Below, piece by piece: positions 33,869-44,347 of a stretch of 64,000 nucleotides of DNA; position 1 is the first letter of the stretch; each line of letters opens with the position of its first letter. The translations under genes and the position numbers were made by a program. The notes under the pieces were generated by a model that saw nothing but the letters and a program-made list of their open reading frames with translations, was not told the origin of the DNA and made no database searches. Source of the DNA: Prostheceraeus crozeri (Eukaryota > Platyhelminthes > Polycladida > Euryleptidae); NCBI GenBank assembly GCA_907163375.1, contig CAJQUW010015612.1, positions 248,101-312,100 on the forward strand, written 5' to 3'.

Positions 33869-34099
33869 ATGACGGTGTGGCCTAAACCTTACCAACATTT
33901 TAGAAGAGAGACGCAGGAGAGTGTGTGGCCGATGATTGTACAAGCTTATTTTGTTGAACCATCACCGCCACCGCCTCCACCACCTAGACGCTTTACCTTT
34001 AAGTCTTTTAGGGAATTGAAACTCAATTCGGGTCCTAAGCCCAAGACATTTAATTTACTGGACGATGACGAAGACTTAGACTTTGGTGATAAACTTTAA
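33869..34099 (+). pseudogene. Polinton small Pro-rich, acidic-tailed gene (fossil)
   Basis: 76 residues from ATG at 33869. A central run of seven prolines (PSPPPPPPPRR) is followed by a basic stretch and an acidic tail (LLDDDEDLDFGDKL). It begins about 130 bp after the TATA box at 33734. It is not recognised; short proline-rich proteins are common in this element class but their roles vary. The open frame itself is uninterrupted. It may be one exon of a longer gene. Confidence 0.4.
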
Positions 34100-34177
34100 A
34101 TCCTGTGAACGCTCCAAAAGGTCCTCTTAAGGACCACCTCATATGTTACTGCTAAGCTAAGGATTTTCTTTTCTCTG

Positions 34178-34906
34178 ATGATCATGAATGTACTTAGTGG
34201 TATTCTTTCGTTACAGACTGCCATGGCCATGAATCCTACTCCAACTGCAGCATCACTGAATCCTCAATATCTCGAGCTGTGGAATCCGAAAATTGAAAAG
34301 GTAATTCACGGCTATCCTACCTACAAACAACAAGTCTGCTACAACGGTGTTCGACTCTATCTTCAAACGCCAGCGGTATACTTACCAAAAGTGGATACGC
34401 AAGTAAATCGTTGCGGTCAAAACCTGAGCATCCCTATTGATAATTGGTTGCGTCAGCAGCTTGACATTTTAGAAGACGTTGTGAGGCAAAAGGCTCTTAT
34501 TCCCACTGAACTATTACAGTTGTGGCCAGAAAAGAAAACTTCTTATTATAAACCATTGTATCGCGGCACTCGCTGATATATTTTGCAAAGCAAGTATTGT
34601 AAAGTCACTTCAGGAGTGACAGTTGAACAGTCAGTTGAAACAGAATTGTCATCGCTAGATGCTGGTTTTTATTCCTTTCATATTGAGGTGCCTGCTGTTT
34701 ATGTGGGACCTAATCAATCTGAGCAGGATTTGATTTCTCTCAATTTGCGCATTGCTCAAATTCATCATCAACCTGAGTTAACAGGTCTTGATCACATTGA
34801 GAAAGTCATTGATTCTTGTGTCAAAGAGTGTCAAGAACCTGTCACTAAACCTAAACGTCGTCGCGCATCAAAGAAAGATGGTGTTACCACCAAAGAGAAA
34901 TCTTAA
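34178..34906 (+). pseudogene. Polinton gene B1, possible ssDNA-binding/PC4-like family (fossil)
   Basis: The region encodes PQYLELWNPKIEKVIHG, then VRLYLQTPAVYLP, then NLSIPIDNWLRQQLDILEDV, then FHIEVPAVYVGPN and a basic tail (KPKRRRASKKDG). The same block order occurs in B2 (36661-37296), and the I-P-x-x-x-W-x(5)-L block also occurs near 37680. A strand-rich segment followed by I-x-L-x-x-x-x-W-x-x-L recalls the PC4/SUB1 transcription-coactivator fold, but the match is faint. A splice-acceptor-like TTCTTTCGTTACAG precedes the MAMNPTP start. Broken. Function inferred only. Confidence 0.45.
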
Positions 34907-35078
34907 GTATTGTAATCAGTTAGTATGTAGTGAATGTGGAAAACGCGGTCTTACGCGCTATGTTCAAATAAAACATTGTAATCATGTTGTATGTATCTTT
35001 TGTTATGTAAAGGACAGACATCCTTGTAAAGTTCCTGCTCAATGTATTATTTTTAATGAAGTCTTTTTGATATTGTAG
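34900..35078 (+). pseudogene. Polinton RING-like zinc segment (fossil)
   Basis: Encodes QLVCSECGKRGLTRY, then IKHCNHVVCIFCY, then HPCKVPAQC. Spacing C-x2-C, C-x-H-x2-C-x2-C and a last C-x(5-6)-C fits a small RING or RING-like zinc finger; HCNHVVCIFC is the typical central turn. RING proteins usually act as ubiquitin ligases, but no partner or substrate can be inferred. It lies between B1 and the exonuclease-like gene on the same strand and may be an exon of one of them. Confidence 0.45.
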
Positions 35079-35642
35079 GTTGTCATCTTCATAGACAGTG
35101 AGGGAACACCCATGCAGGAATTGAGTGCTATTGCAATGAGAGAAAGTGATCAAACTGTTGTTAGTGTATATCATAGATTTGCCTACTGTCCTCCACACAA
35201 AGACGAATGGTCACGACGTCATGTGCATGGACTTGATCCTTCTATTTTGATTCATATTGGATTTGTAAATGAAACGTATTTGATAAGTGATTTCAAACGG
35301 TGGCTGTCAGGTTTTCATATTGCTAAAATATTAGGAAATGATTCTGAACGAGAAGCTGCAACACTTCAGTTGCACATTGATCATTTATATTTACCATGTT
35401 GGGTAGATCGTGTAAGACAAGACTATCATATGCATTGTGATCAAAAGAAGTTTAGAGATGAAATGATTTTTGATATGGCTGTATGTTTCGGTGAGAGACA
35501 TCACCTTTACAGACCACCATCCCATTATAATACTAGAAATAAAGCCACCTACATTGCAAAACTCTCTTCATGCTGGCATTGTAGTCTCTATGACGTTTAT
35601 GAACTGTATCTATATTACTGTCAACAGCATGGGTCTATGTAA
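35079..35642 (+). pseudogene. Polinton DEDDh-exonuclease-like gene (fossil)
   Basis: Begins after a splice-acceptor-like TTGATATTGTAG with VVIFIDSEGTPMQELSAI, giving the D-x-E of a DEDD exonuclease motif I. It continues with VHGLDPSILIHIGF, ILGNDSEREA as a possible motif II Asp, and WHCSLYDVYELYLYY, which supplies H-x4-D, the DEDDh motif III. About 185 residues, the usual size for a stand-alone domain. Such enzymes trim DNA or RNA 3' ends; a replication or repair role beside the polymerase would fit. The frame looks open over this span. The family call rests on motif order alone. Confidence 0.5.
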
Positions 35643-35789
35643 AACATGTTTTTACTCCTTGTGAATGAGTGATGATCAATTTTATGAAGTGTATTCTGTA
35701 CTTGTGAATTTTGTCTGGTGTTGAATAAACTTACAGTGAAACATGATTGTTATTTCTGTTTTATTCATAGTGGAAGTCATTGAAGCAAT

Positions 35790-36236
35790 GTGAAATCTAT
35801 AGTCACAACGTTTATGATGGCGCATCGTACACTAAGTAACGAGGTATGTGTTTTGACACTTGATCAACAAGGATTCGATGGATTTTTACAAGATTGGAAG
35901 CTTACATTTAAAATGAAGATGAATGATATGAAAGTAGTGCTCACTGAAAGCCTTCCTCTCTTCAAAAGATTGATGGAGAGTTTACAACCTCAAGATGTAA
36001 AGGGTAGACTCGCTGCTTATATAGAGTTGAAAGATTTGCAAAAACCACTTCGTTTTGGATCTTATTGCACAGAATGGATTACTCTTAGTGATCAATTTTA
36101 TCGTCGTCATAGGGAGAAAATTATGGAGAGAATAGAAGAGACGATGGAAGGAAATGCGTACGTTGTTAAACATATCATGATTCAACTGAGTGTGTTTACA
36201 TCCACGACTTTGTTTGATGCGCGACACATTGTGTAG
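35790..36236 (+). pseudogene. Polinton small gene A2, relative of the polymerase N-terminal domain (fossil)
   Basis: About 140 residues, best start MMAHRTLSNEVCVL near 35814. Blocks: LTLDQQGFDGFLQDWKLTF, FKRLMESL, KGRLAAYIELKDL, FYRRHREKIMERIEE, KHIMIQLSVF. These align with A1, A3 and the polymerase N-terminal domain. An AATAAA lies at 36240-36245, immediately after the stop, so this looks like a complete short transcription unit. The frame is open. Function unknown. Confidence 0.6.
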
Positions 36237-36287
36237 ATGCAATAAAGTTTTCTTTTCACTGAGTAATTTGTAATGGTGTATAGAGCA

Positions 36288-36530
36288 ACATGAGTCATTG
36301 CGCTTTGTTAGATAAATGGATGCGTCTTTGTTCGAGAAAAGGTGCGTGTCACAACATGAGTCATTGCGCTTTGTGCATTACTATCAGGCTCTTTGTTAGA
36401 TAAATGAATGCGTCTTTGTTCGAGAAAAGAGGAGTGACACAGCATGAGTCATTGCGCTTTGTGCATTACTGTCGGGCTCTTTGTTAGATAAATGAAAGCA
36501 TCTTTGTTCGTTAGAAGGGATGTGTCACTC
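36288..36530 (+). repeat. Polinton upstream tandem repeat, about 3 x 64-88 bp
   Basis: Three degenerate units start CATGAGTCATTGCGCTTTG near 36289, 36353 and 36441 and share TTTGTTAGATAAATG and TCTTTGTTCG. Each unit carries TGAGTCAT. The array lies between A2 and the TATA box of B2, so it is probably an upstream control region. Confidence 0.75.
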
Positions 36531-36677
36531 AAGTCTTTGTGAGGACTAGAACGACTTTGTAAGAGGGAATGTTTCCTCCCACGCAGTCAAAAGTTCACGT
36601 GTGATAACTCTTTGTCATGCAACAAAGACAGGGAAAACGTGAAAAGGGAAACGCATGTGATTGGAGCTAGGTTTGGT

Positions 36678-36685
36678 TATAAAAC
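36678..36685 (+). promoter_or_regulatory. TATA box (Polinton, plus strand) for B2
   Basis: TATAAAAC. The ATG at 36700 is too close to be downstream of a normal start site (about 25-30 bp on), so the ATG near 36730 (MQLLEAIISS) is the likelier initiator. Confidence 0.5.
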
Positions 36686-36729
36686 GGACGACTGAGCTCA
36701 TGGCAATCATTTCCGTCCTTGCGCTAACC

Positions 36730-37296
36730 ATGCAGTTGCTCGAAGCCATCATATCCTCTGCTCTCGCACTGGGTACACTGAACTCCCTTACTTTAGCATC
36801 GGGTAAAAATGCTTTCAATCAAAAGATAACTCATCATGGAGAAGCCGTGACCATAAAAACTCCAAGTCATCGGATGGCTTATCTAAAGGTCATGTCAACA
36901 AAGTATGGACTGGCCGTATGTGTGCCGTTAGACTATTGGACACGGTTACAATTCAATACTCTTGAAACATTCCTGAAAGAAAATCTCACCATTCCCAAAG
37001 AAATTGTTCGACACAATGGGAAGCGGTCACAAGTTCCCATCATGGAAAGACGATACATGTATGTTCATATGGATAGACACTGTCTCATCATCCATGAAAA
37101 GGAGGGCAGCGAATTCGACTTACTCAATTGCAAACCACTCCCCATTTTGGGAAAAGAATTCTACTCCTGTGAAATTGAAATTCAAACCATCTACATAGGT
37201 CCGCGTAGGGACGGAAGGTTGTTTACGTTGAATCCCTATCTTGTCTCCGTAACCTTTAAAAATGATGTCCATGTTGATGATGATCAACTACAGTAA
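36730..37296 (+). pseudogene. Polinton gene B2, possible ssDNA-binding/PC4-like family (fossil)
   Basis: About 188 residues from MQLLEAIISSALALGTLN. Blocks: AVTIKTPSHRMAYLKVMSTK, AVCVPLDYWTRLQFNTLETF, RRYMYVHMDRHCLIIHEK, then EFYSCEIEIQTIYIGPRRDG and LNPYLVSVTF. It aligns with B1 in block order, especially the P-x-D-x-W motif and the E-I-x-x-x-Y-x-G-P strand. The frame is open over its full length. A promoter (TATA at 36678) and a repeat array lie directly upstream. The PC4-like reading is a hypothesis only; the N-terminal hydrophobic run could instead be a membrane or signal segment. Confidence 0.5.
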
Positions 37297-37385
37297 CGCT
37301 CTCCACACACTGAGAACGCACCATCGGTCTTTATGAGACCACGGCCTAACGGCCACCGTATCAAGAAAGAAAATGTACACTCACC

Positions 37386-37740
37386 ATGCCACACATGAAT
37401 ATGACTCTCTCTCCTTCAGTCTTAGGCATACCCTTCTTCACTCAGGTTTTAATCATGTGGAAATTATCAGCATGGCTCCATGTATCATGGAAAAGTCAGT
37501 GTGTTACATTTCATGATGCGAAACGTCACCTTCAGATAACTCTAGAACGCTTTCATCTACGAAGGTTGCATCGCGCAATCCTATCCCACTCTTGCCGTGT
37601 CATTAACGTAGGAGACGGCATTGTATTTATTCGCATTCAAGAGATGATTCTACATAATGATCACTGCTACATTGTGATTCCAAAACCCTCATGGGAAAAG
37701 TATAAAAGGGAAGTTCACTCAACCCTTATGTCATTTGTGA
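37386..37740 (+). pseudogene. Polinton gene region B3, upstream of the TBP-like segment (fossil)
   Basis: Encodes HLQITLERFHLRRLHRAIL, then DGIVFIRIQEMIL, then YIVIPKPSWEKYKREVHSTL. The I-V-I-P-K-x-S-W-x(5)-H-S-T-L block resembles the P-x-D-x-W-x(3)-L motif of B1 and B2. It directly precedes the TBP-like segment on the same strand. Whether the two belong to one gene cannot be decided here. Confidence 0.35.
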
Positions 37741-37743
37741 GTC

Positions 37744-38103
37744 ATGCTCCCCATCCGCATCATCAACGCCATGCGCGAAATGAATCTCAGAAAAGACATC
37801 GATTTAGAACAGTTGCATACACATCTTCCCGATTCAGTCTATCATCGCGGTCGTCCGCAAATGTTGGTCCTTCGCATCAGCAACGGTCGAAATCGTCAAA
37901 TCTTTCGCTGCGGCAAAATCCAAGTCCTAGGAAACCTTTCTCATTTCGTGATGCAGTCCATGTGTTATGAAGTCGTCAAGAAAATGCGAACACTCATGCC
38001 TCATCTACGCCTCAGTCCCCTGACATTGAAGAATATAGTAGTGTCTGTTCAATTGAAGTCAGAGTCAGAGCTATTTATAGACATGAATCAGCAAAGTGGT
38101 TGA
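37744..38103 (+). pseudogene. Polinton TATA-binding-protein-like segment (fossil)
   Basis: 119 residues. From about residue 18: KDIDLEQLHTHLPDSVYHRG, then QMLVLRISNGRNRQIFRCGK and IQVLGNLSHF, then YEVVKKMRTLM, then LKNIVVSVQLKSESEL. This parallels one TBP repeat: DL..I (helix 1), Y..(K/R)RF, V-x-R-I, R...IF.SGK, TG, the long helix, then N-x-V-x-S at the start of the next repeat. TBP binds the TATA box to start transcription. Only one and a bit repeats are visible; cellular TBP has two. The open frame is uninterrupted over this span. Archaeal, eukaryotic and some giant-virus TBPs share this fold. Moderately confident of the fold, not of function. Confidence 0.6.
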
Positions 38104-38159
38104 TGTTTCCTAAGCCGAAGAAATTTTCATGATGTTACATTCGTTGGTGAGGATAACTT

Positions 38160-38460
38160 ACAGACTCTAACATGGTTATGACTTCAAATCATCAACTTTA
38201 TTTCTAACTTTACAAACGTCAACTTTATTTCTAACTTTACGAAATCTAACATGGTTATGACTTCATTTATGTTTCACCTATCTTGCAAACAGTGATATGG
38301 TTATAACTTTATTTCTAACTTTACAATCATCAACTTTATTTCTAACTTTACAAACTCTAACATGGTTATGACTTCATTTGTATTTCACCTATCTTACAAA
38401 CAGTGATATGGTTATAACTTTATTTCTAACTTTACAATCATCAACTTTATTTCTAGCCCT
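38160..38460. repeat. Polinton tandem repeat, about 125-bp unit
   Basis: Words CTAACATGGTTATGACTTC, ATCAACTTTATTTCTAACTT and CAGTGATATGGTTATAAC recur two to four times in fixed order. It lies between the plus-strand cassette and the 3' end of the polymerase region, so it is a convergent intergenic spacer. A further pair of 27-bp units (GAGAAAACAAAGTCACTCAT) lies at 38649-38705. Confidence 0.75.
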
Positions 38461-38865
38461 ACCCATCTTACAAAATGATCAAAACTTTTACTTCTATCTA
38501 TTGAGTGAGAATCCCATCTTTATGTCAAAAGAAAAACGAGACAGTCTGTACATGATATGTTATTGAATGAAAGACATTTCATCACAGTCACACATAGTAG
38601 CAGATATGATGGTAGCAGAAAACAAAGTTTTTATGGCTCACATCACCGGAGAAAACAAAGTCACTCATGTACAGGGAGAAAACAAAGTCACTCATGTGCA
38701 GGGATAAAACAACGTCAGGAAAAACCAGTTGATATGTAAGTCATGATATGAAGTGATCAGGAATTGGACGCATGTTACAAGGCACTCACTCACAACACCC
38801 CATAGAAAACGCCATGGAGCGAAAAAAGCAAAACATCAACGACAACAGAGAGGAAGCATTCATCA

Positions 38866-41800
38866 TCAGACATCGCCGGACAGAGGAGGAGAAAGTTTCT
38901 GTCTCTTGGGTGGAGGTAGATGAGTGTCTGGATGGCCGTACGGTAATGAGTGGTTAGGACTCATCCAGCATCGCTTGTCTTCCCAAGCTGAGAGGCATCG
39001 TATCCTAAACGTCGTTGTTCTGACTTGATGCAACTGTGATTTTAAAATGGTCATTTCTACTTTTATAATTTTAAGAGAATCTAAGGCATCTTGATAGTCC
39101 CTATGTGTCATTTTTCTAACGATTGACTTCGAGATGCCTTTCGCCCGTTTTATAGAAAGCTCTGAGGATTTTAGCTTCATGGAGTACATCTTGGGGCGAA
39201 GCAAGATCATCTCCTCTATCTGTTTGCCGGCACACTCATCCTTGAAGCAGCCAAGCTTCGCTTTATTTGAGGTAGAGTAAAGCGGATGGTCAGTGGGATA
39301 GTTGGAACTATCAAACTTGGGTGCTAAATATTTTAAAATGTTATCCTGCTTGACTTGGCTAGTGGTTGTCAAAGCTAGGAAGAAGCTGTCTGTATCGCCT
39401 CCTACTAATTCCACATGTTGGATCAATGGACACGTTTTAAAAGTGTGGTAAAATAACTTGTACATTTCTAACTTGGAGTGATCCAAGACAGCTTGACCGA
39501 CATAAATGGGTTTACAAAGTTCTACTTTAGATTATAACATTTTAAAACCAGTGATGTCTTCGGAAATGACATCATGGTGGCAAAACAACGGCGAGCGACA
39601 TATTTTGATACTCGTTTCCGGATCAGTTACGATACGATAGTCCATGCACTTTCTTACATCCTCCATGGTTTTACCAAAGAGGGCATTATTCTTAAATTTA
39701 AAGAAGACCCTTTCGAAAGGATTCTTGGATTCAGCCCGTTTCTTGTTATTAAATTCTATATACGGTTTTAGAAAGGGCTTCTGCCTAAACTGGATAGCGC
39801 GATGGACTTTGTCAAGTTGCATCCCCATACCTAGATAGAATTTGAGGATGGAATAGTGCACGATGTAATGCTGTTTGTTCAATTGGGTGAGCAATAACTT
39901 CCTAGTGGGTTTATAGTGTAAGTCATTTTCCGCCTCATACTGCTTATTGTGTTCTTCCATAAAGGGAGAGAACATATCTGGACTGACTATGCCAGATTCG
40001 GGTGCGAGATGAAAATCAACGGTTATATTCTTAATACAGTCTGGATAGATGAGGACGACTTCAAATAAATAACCTATGTCGGCCTCATCTCCCACTGCCA
40101 TGCTGTGTGGTGGATTGGAGAAGTGTTCAATGTCATGGGGCTCTACCCATTGGAAGTCAGACTGTGGCAAAGGCTTGGATAATGCACTCCCATACAAATT
40201 ATTTTGGTCTATGTACATTAAATGCGTGGTCGATCCTATGTCTTGGGTGCTGTTGACAGCATGTTTGTTGACAAATGTCAAGCCACCCCTAATACCACGT
40301 TCAAATAACGTGTACATTTCTGCATCTTGCAGTAAATGAATGCTTTCTTTCGTCATCTTGAAGGCTGACTGATAGGACAGACCCGGCAGACTAACAAAAT
40401 GAATGGGTTTAAGGCGTCCTGTTCTAATGTGACTTTCCTAAAAGTCTCAAACACGTCAGCCAACAGATAGACGTCTAATTTTAAGTAGGCAAGCATGTAG
40501 TCACCAAAAGTGCGACACCTAAATTCTAACCATGCTTGCTCTGCATGCCTATATTCATCCAGCGAACAGTCCTCACCCGTCAAATTATTTTTAAATTTAT
40601 CGATGGACGGAAGGGATGTTTCTTTCAATGTGTCCATTGAACTAAAATAACTATAAGGAAACACCCCTTTCCGTCGCATCAGACTGTCACTTATGTTGGG
40701 ATAGTCTTTCTTTAAATGTTGAGTGAGGGGAAGTGTTTCTAAATTATTAGCCAACGTGGCTAAGGAAGAAGACATAAACTGGAAACTGTCTAGAACTTTA
40801 TGTCATAGAAAACAGGCTTCCCCTCCTTCGTCTTATCGACTTGGACTTTAGCAGTGATGCACATAAATTTTTCCTTACTTTGTGCAATCACTTTAGATGA
40901 CCAGGATTTCATTTTACCGAATCCATGGCGAATGATTATGTGAGCATCATGACATTTAAAGTTCTGAAAGATGACGGGGTGCGTTCGCCGTTTGAGTCTA
41001 AGTTTCATATTGCATTTACTGCATAAGGCAGACCTAAATTTACCACTGAGATGGCAATGGTCCCTCACTTTCTTATGTTGCTGATCATCAAAGGATGAAC
41101 AGCAGCGGTGACATTCCATGGTGTTCCTATCAAATTTGATTTTATCGGCTTCTGTGAAGCACATGGGTTGCCTAGTCAGCTCCGTTTCATAGCGTTGATG
41201 AAAACGGGCTTTCCTATCTAAAAAGTTGAGGAAGTTTTCAACGCACTCCTCGCTTTGCCACACATGCATTTTATTTTGGTTCCTATAATATGGATGCCAG
41301 ACTTCATAACAGGCAATGGCTGCTGGCTCATGACTTAGGTCTTCTTGTTCAATATAACATTCAATGTCCGCATAGATGGTACATATGGAACTGAGCTCAT
41401 TGCCGTTTTCTTCATACCTAAAAAATTTATCTTTGGGCATGACTTCCATTTTAAGTTTACCCCGAGAGCACCACTCGTAATGCTCTTCAAAAAATGGTTT
41501 TGACCTAAAGCGCCGTGTGCAGCGATCACAGTAATAATGTTTGTTATCATAACTTTGTTGGTGGTGATACAATCTAGAAATTTTGGGAATGCCACAATAA
41601 TGCCATTCTGGGTGGTTGTCGCTATAGACTAGGAGGAGATCGACATCCCGGTCGAAGTCACTTTGGCGATTATTATACCTAACGCCCTTCAGACCTTTTT
41701 CCCAGAGATTGACGACGATTTAAATGTTATTCAATTTTTCAAATTGGGCGATGCCTTTAAAATCTAATGTGTTGACATCTAACCCATCAAACTTAAGCTC

Positions 41801-42988
41801 ATCCTCCCATTCGCAATACTTGGTGACTCTTTGACGATTCCTATCTGTATCATTATAGTGAAGAATGGAGAGGACGGCATACTTGAAGCACTGGGACTGA
41901 CATTCTACATTGACGACAGCCTTTTTGTCAGCCAGTGCTTTGGGGAGGGTGAAACAACCGCTCCCTTGCAAATTTTCAAGAAGATTGATTTTAATGTCTA
42001 CCTTCTCTATCCCATCAAAGACCAGACCGCTGTCTCTTTCATTAAATTTATTTAAGTTGCTGACGAGATAGATCGCATGTCTCTCTATCCACTCGATTAC
42101 ATCACCTATGAGATCAGCAGCACAGGAGGCTATCCTAATGGTCACAGTGGACTCTACTTCTCCCGTGCTACTATCTACCTTATTGAAACGAGCAGTGAGA
42201 TAGAACATGCTCTTAAGTAAAAATCTATCTAAACTCGCCAACATTTGATGAATTAAGCCTATATCATTCATCAAGAAAGGATGAATGTCTTGCACAGCTT
42301 CAGAGCTTTCTAACTCATAATCGCGAACGAGCCTCTCAAGGGAAAACTTGCTCAGCCTCAGAGTGACGTTGTTGTCAGTGTAAAGCTCAGTGGGATGAGT
42401 GTGACAGAGTGTGTGCGAAGAAAGAACAAAGTCTGTAGGAAAGGTCTTCTGACACGAAGAACAGGAAAAGCCGACGCGCAATGAAGGATGCTTCCAACCT
42501 GATGACGTTGGTGGTTGCCTCACACTGCCACAGGAACCGCCTTCGATATGGACTCGCAAGTTGGTGTTGTTGTAGAACGTGCGTCCACAACCTTCACACT
42601 TGGGTCGTTGAGGGATCGGTCGGCGTGTCTTCTCCGTATCTCCTTTCGCTTTTGGGCAGCGAGAATGCCGGTGTCGCCGAAGGCAGAATGGCCTCGCGAA
42701 AACCTGCCCACAGTCCGTACAGCTGAGCTGTCGAGCCGTAAGTCCTTTTCTCTCCCTCACACCTTCCTCGTCGATTAAAATCTCCTCTCCCACTATCTCT
42801 AACTCCTGTTCCTCCAACAATCTCTCCACCGAGTGAACGGAGAGGAGAGGGAGTTCGGCCACTGCAGGTGGTGGTGGTGGTGGCGAAGTTGGGATGATGA
42901 TGGGACGGGAGGGAACGTCGCCGTCCAGGAGGTAGGCCGCCAGATCTGTTGAGAAAAAGAGAAAAGAGATTAGTAACATGATCATCAT
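38866..42988 (-). pseudogene. Polinton protein-primed family-B DNA polymerase region (fossil)
   Basis: Read right to left: C2H2-type zinc fingers (SCTDCGQVFARPFCLRRHRH and two more, about 42390-42760), an N-terminal domain shared with genes A1-A3 (about 41950-42360), and the CFKYAVLSILH segment. Then come a YCDRCTRRF...HYEWC finger, the exonuclease motif YADIECYIE (near 41370), an endonuclease-VII-like CHRCC...DHCHLSGKFRSALC (near 41040-41130), and LKLDVYLLADVF (near 40460). Then palm motif A MYIDQNNLYG (near 40210), FKNNALFGKTMEDV (near 39670) and motif C VGGDTDSFF (near 39410). This is the Polinton-type replicative polymerase. About four breaks. Confidence 0.85.
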
Positions 42989-44160
42989 TTCAAGTTTGAA
43001 GTCTTAGCCCCCTATTTCCAAATCACGACTACTTACCATCTAAGGACTGTAACTCCGGCAACACTGATGGACGCGGAGGAGGCAGGAGAGGGACGCGAGC
43101 CGAGGGTGGAAGGGTCCTGGGCTTCGGTGTTGGAGGGACGTGGTGACGAGGAGCAGGGACTGGAACAGGGACGGGTGCAGGGAGCGGAGCAGGCGGTGGA
43201 GGTGGAGCGATGAAAATGCCCGAGAAAGGGGTCGCACCTTGGGCGGAGGTAGATGGGGGAAGGTAGGGCCTGAAATTCGTCATTAAATCTCCGCCTCCCG
43301 GCTTCTTTCCTTTTCTTCATCTTCGCCATATCTGTATAGAGAAAAGAGAGATTAGATAATGAGACAAGGATGATGCAGAGGATCTGAAACATTATAAAAA
43401 TGAAATGTTAAAGATACTTACACTTCCCAAGCCGCTCATAGGCTTCCCCGATTGTTCCTTGGGGGCCGGGTTCCCCATTACGAATACATTCATGCACTGA
43501 AAAAGAATGACAGCAAAGATAAGCAGAGGTAAAATTTGGATTCGGTTTAAACATGAACAAAATAAGGAAGGGCTCTTGATTTTAATGAGGATGTCTACCC
43601 TAATGATGTTAGTAATAGAGTCAACCTCGTTACAAATACTTACATTGCTCGATGGTAGCCTTCTCCATCTCAACAGCAATTCGATAATTTTCAACTTTGT
43701 TGAATTCCATTTTTGAACGATTGCAGATGATTAATTGTAAAACTTCAATCACTGAAAAGGAAAGATGAGAATCGTTTCATTTGCCTAGTCAACGTTTATC
43801 ATTGAACAATCATTGAAGTAAGATCTAATGAGTTACATTTCACTCTACTCCATATCATAAAGACTAACTTTTGTCGAATGGCTGAAGTACTCTGACCTGG
43901 CGAGAGAAAGCGTCACGTTGAGTATGAAGTCGAACGCCCAACATGAGCAACGGCTCAGAGGTTTCGGTCTAGCAAACGACGAACAACCCATTCAACGCAA
44001 TCCCTCTACGGCAGTACCCGCCGTCCCGAAGGAACGCTCGAGCAAAGGAGGTATTACAGCGATTATATGTTTTATGAGTAGAAGATATGATAGCAAGAGA
44101 CTATTCAACTTGATAGCAAATCAAAACAACCTGATAGCAGGAGCTCACCGACACTCACCT
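42989..44160 (-). other. Polinton polymerase 5' leader with intron-like segments (fossil)
   Basis: On the minus strand several donor-like GTAAGT/GTGAGT sites (near 43035, 43424, 43643, 44158) alternate with pyrimidine-tract acceptors (near 42956, 43331, 43500, 43753). Between them are short coding-like pieces: a Pro-rich exon (43029-43290) and MEFNKVENYRIAVEMEKATI near 43650-43710. Spliced genes are known in animal Polintons. The piece order suggests a spliced 5' leader feeding the polymerase region. I have not tried to assemble it. Confidence 0.45.
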
Positions 44161-44198
44161 TGTGAAAGATAAATGTGAAGAACAGAGCTGATGCACTG

Positions 44199-44207
44199 CC
44201 TTTTATA
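44199..44207 (-). promoter_or_regulatory. TATA box (Polinton, minus strand) for polymerase
   Basis: TATAAAAGG on the minus strand, about 45 bp upstream of a donor-like AAG/GTGAGT, consistent with a short non-coding first exon of the polymerase unit. The A3 gene is divergent from here. Confidence 0.5.
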
Positions 44208-44347
44208 AGATTTTCCTAAGCGGTGAATGGATGAGACCTCTCGTCCAATCACAGACGAGCTAGAGTTACCGATGTGTACACATACACATTTGTAACGCGT
44301 TATTGAAATCGTCCTAGGCAAAATGATGTTTAGCAATAGAGTCAACC

